This document shows positions 6,916 to 7,960 of a stretch of DNA of 7,960 nucleotides, piece after piece. The DNA is from Comamonadaceae bacterium (lineage in GTDB: Bacteria; Pseudomonadota; Gammaproteobacteria; Burkholderiales; Burkholderiaceae_C). A model generated the notes under the pieces. That model did no database searches. It saw only the letters and a list, made by a program, of their open reading frames with translations, and was not told where the DNA came from. The position numbers and the translations under genes are program-made. Within the stretch, counting starts at the first letter, position 1. Every line of letters begins with the position of its first letter. The DNA lies in NCBI GenBank assembly GCA_947494405.1, contig CANLWQ010000084.1, positions 1 to 7,960 of the forward strand. The letters are read 5' to 3'.

Positions 6916-7960
6916 ATGAGCTCATTGAATTTCATTCGCACAGACATACAGGCCATGAGCGCATACATGGTTCAGCCAGCCACAGGCATGGTCAAACTCG
7001 ATGCCATGGAAAACCCCTACACCCTGTCACCCGACTTGCAAGCCGAGTTAGGTCGCAGACTGGGCGCTGTGGCCCTGAACCGTTACCCCAGCCAACGCGT
7101 GGAAGACCTGAAAACCGCGCTGCAAACTTATGTGGACATGCCCGCAGGCTGCTCCCTGATGCTGGGCAATGGCTCGGATGAACTTATTTCCTTGCTGTCT
7201 TTAGCCTGCCAAGCACCTGGCGCGGTGGCTTTGGCCCCCGAACCCGGCTTTGTCATGTACGCCCTCAGCACCCAGTTGCAGGGTTTGACTTATGTGCCAG
7301 TCAGTTTGACGGCTGACTTCGAGCTGGACGAAGCCGCCATGTCTGCCGCCATAGAAAAGCACCAACCGGCGATTGTGTATTTGGCTTATCCCAACAACCC
7401 TTCGGCCAATTTATGGGATGCCTCCATCATGCGCCGCCTGATCGCCCAAGTGAGTGTTTATGGTGGTTGGGTGGTATTGGATGAGGCCTATCAACCGTTT
7501 TCTTCGCTCACCTGGTGGGACGAAATTCGCCGCGACCCTGCCGCCAATGCCCAAGTGCTGCTGATGCGTACCTTGTCCAAGTTTGGTTTGGCGGGCGTTC
7601 GCATTGGTTACATGCTGGGCCGCGCTGAAGTCATTGCCCATATCGACAAAATTCGCCCGCCCTACAACATCAGCGTGCTCAATGCCGAGTGCGCTTTGTT
7701 TGCGCTGGAGCACCAAGCGGTTTTCCAAGCGCAAGCGCAGGCTATTCGATCAGAGCGCGAGCGCATGAGCGCCGCATTAGGGCTGCTGAAAGGCGTGAAA
7801 GTGTTTCCCAGTCAAGCCAATATGCTGCTGGTTCGCTTCGAGGGCGCTGAAGACATTGCCACGCGTTTGTTTGAAGGTTTGCGCGAGCGAGGTATTTTGG
7901 TCAAGAACATTTCTAAAATGCATTCTTTGCTGCGCCGTTGTTTACGCCCCTCGGTGGGAA
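6916..7960 (+). CDS. hisC: Histidinol-phosphate aminotransferase, 3' end missing
   Basis: HisC is a cytoplasmic PLP enzyme of aminotransferase fold type I that converts imidazole-acetol phosphate plus glutamate to histidinol phosphate, the seventh step of histidine synthesis. The frame is open to the right edge, giving 348 residues; the visible end, CLRPSVG, with Arg344 as the substrate-carboxylate arginine, is the usual C-terminal motif, so perhaps 10-20 codons are missing. Motifs: FIRTDIQAMSAY then KLDAMENPY near the N-terminus, NRYPS, GNGSDE (84-89), YPNNPSAN (158-165, Asn161 region contacting PLP), LDEAY (Asp189, Tyr192), and SKFGLAGVRIGY with the Schiff-base Lys222 and phosphate-binding Arg229. 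The usual PNNPTGN is PNNPSAN here. The ATG at 6916 is chosen because the first 13 residues (the IRxDIQ part) are family-like; ATGs at 6955 and 6988 are less likely. No Shine-Dalgarno is present. No hisG or hisD precedes it. A paralogous aromatic aminotransferase is possible but less likely. Confidence 0.93.
   Translation, partial: MSSLNFIRTDIQAMSAYMVQPATGMVKLDAMENPYTLSPDLQAELGRRLGAVALNRYPSQRVEDLKTALQTYVDMPAGCSLMLGNGSDELISLLSLACQAPGAVALAPEPGFVMYALSTQLQGLTYVPVSLTADFELDEAAMSAAIEKHQPAIVYLAYPNNPSANLWDASIMRRLIAQVSVYGGWVVLDEAYQPFSSLTWWDEIRRDPAANAQVLLMRTLSKFGLAGVRIGYMLGRAEVIAHIDKIRPPYNISVLNAECALFALEHQAVFQAQAQAIRSERERMSAALGLLKGVKVFPSQANMLLVRFEGAEDIATRLFEGLRERGILVKNISKMHSLLRRCLRPSVG

Noticed and set aside
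1..7960. Mobile element, CRISPR array, phage genes or a defence system
   Set aside because: No transposase, integrase, terminal inverted repeats, regularly spaced repeats or nuclease/helicase motifs were seen; every sizeable open stretch is explained by a known metabolic or envelope gene.

Overview
The window reads as ordinary chromosomal DNA of a Gram-negative betaproteobacterium. It is most likely from the Burkholderiales, and the Comamonadaceae (Limnohabitans/Rhodoferax-like) are a reasonable guess. The grounds are the style of the GlmU, GlmS and HisC proteins, moderate GC with frequent TTG leucine codons, and two lipoprotein signal peptides. The taxonomic call is inference from protein character, not from a search.

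Layout, left to right: (1) the 3' part of glmU on the + strand, running off the left edge; (2) a strong hairpin terminator in the convergent gap, oriented to stop the next gene; (3) a minus-strand lipoprotein 5'-nucleotidase/metallophosphatase of the UshA/NutA type; (4) a 176-base AT-rich divergent spacer that should hold the promoters of the nucleotidase and of glmS; (5) glmS, complete, followed after 24 bases by (6) a class III extradiol (DODA/YgiD-like) dioxygenase, probably cotranscribed; (7) a short convergent gap with a small hairpin; (8) a minus-strand DUF1080 (3-keto-glycoside-hydrolase-like) lipoprotein; (9) a 63-base divergent spacer with -10-like hexamers on both strands; (10) hisC on the + strand, running off the right edge about 10-20 codons before its expected end.

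Functionally, GlmS (fructose-6-phosphate to glucosamine-6-phosphate) and GlmU (glucosamine-1-phosphate to UDP-GlcNAc) are the first and last enzymes of the UDP-GlcNAc pathway, which feeds peptidoglycan and LPS. They are separated here by the opposite-strand nucleotidase gene, which looks like an insertion into an ancestral glmU-glmS neighbourhood. The nucleotidase and the DUF1080 protein are both predicted to sit in the cell envelope and to scavenge nutrients (nucleotides and modified sugars). HisC belongs to histidine synthesis, but no hisG or hisD lies upstream.

I found no mobile element, CRISPR array, rRNA or tRNA, and nothing that supports a new multi-gene system. The points most worth a second look are the compact hisC/DUF1080 divergent promoter with an apparently near-leaderless hisC, a coding-like stretch beyond the DUF1080 stop codon, and the nucleotidase between glmU and glmS.
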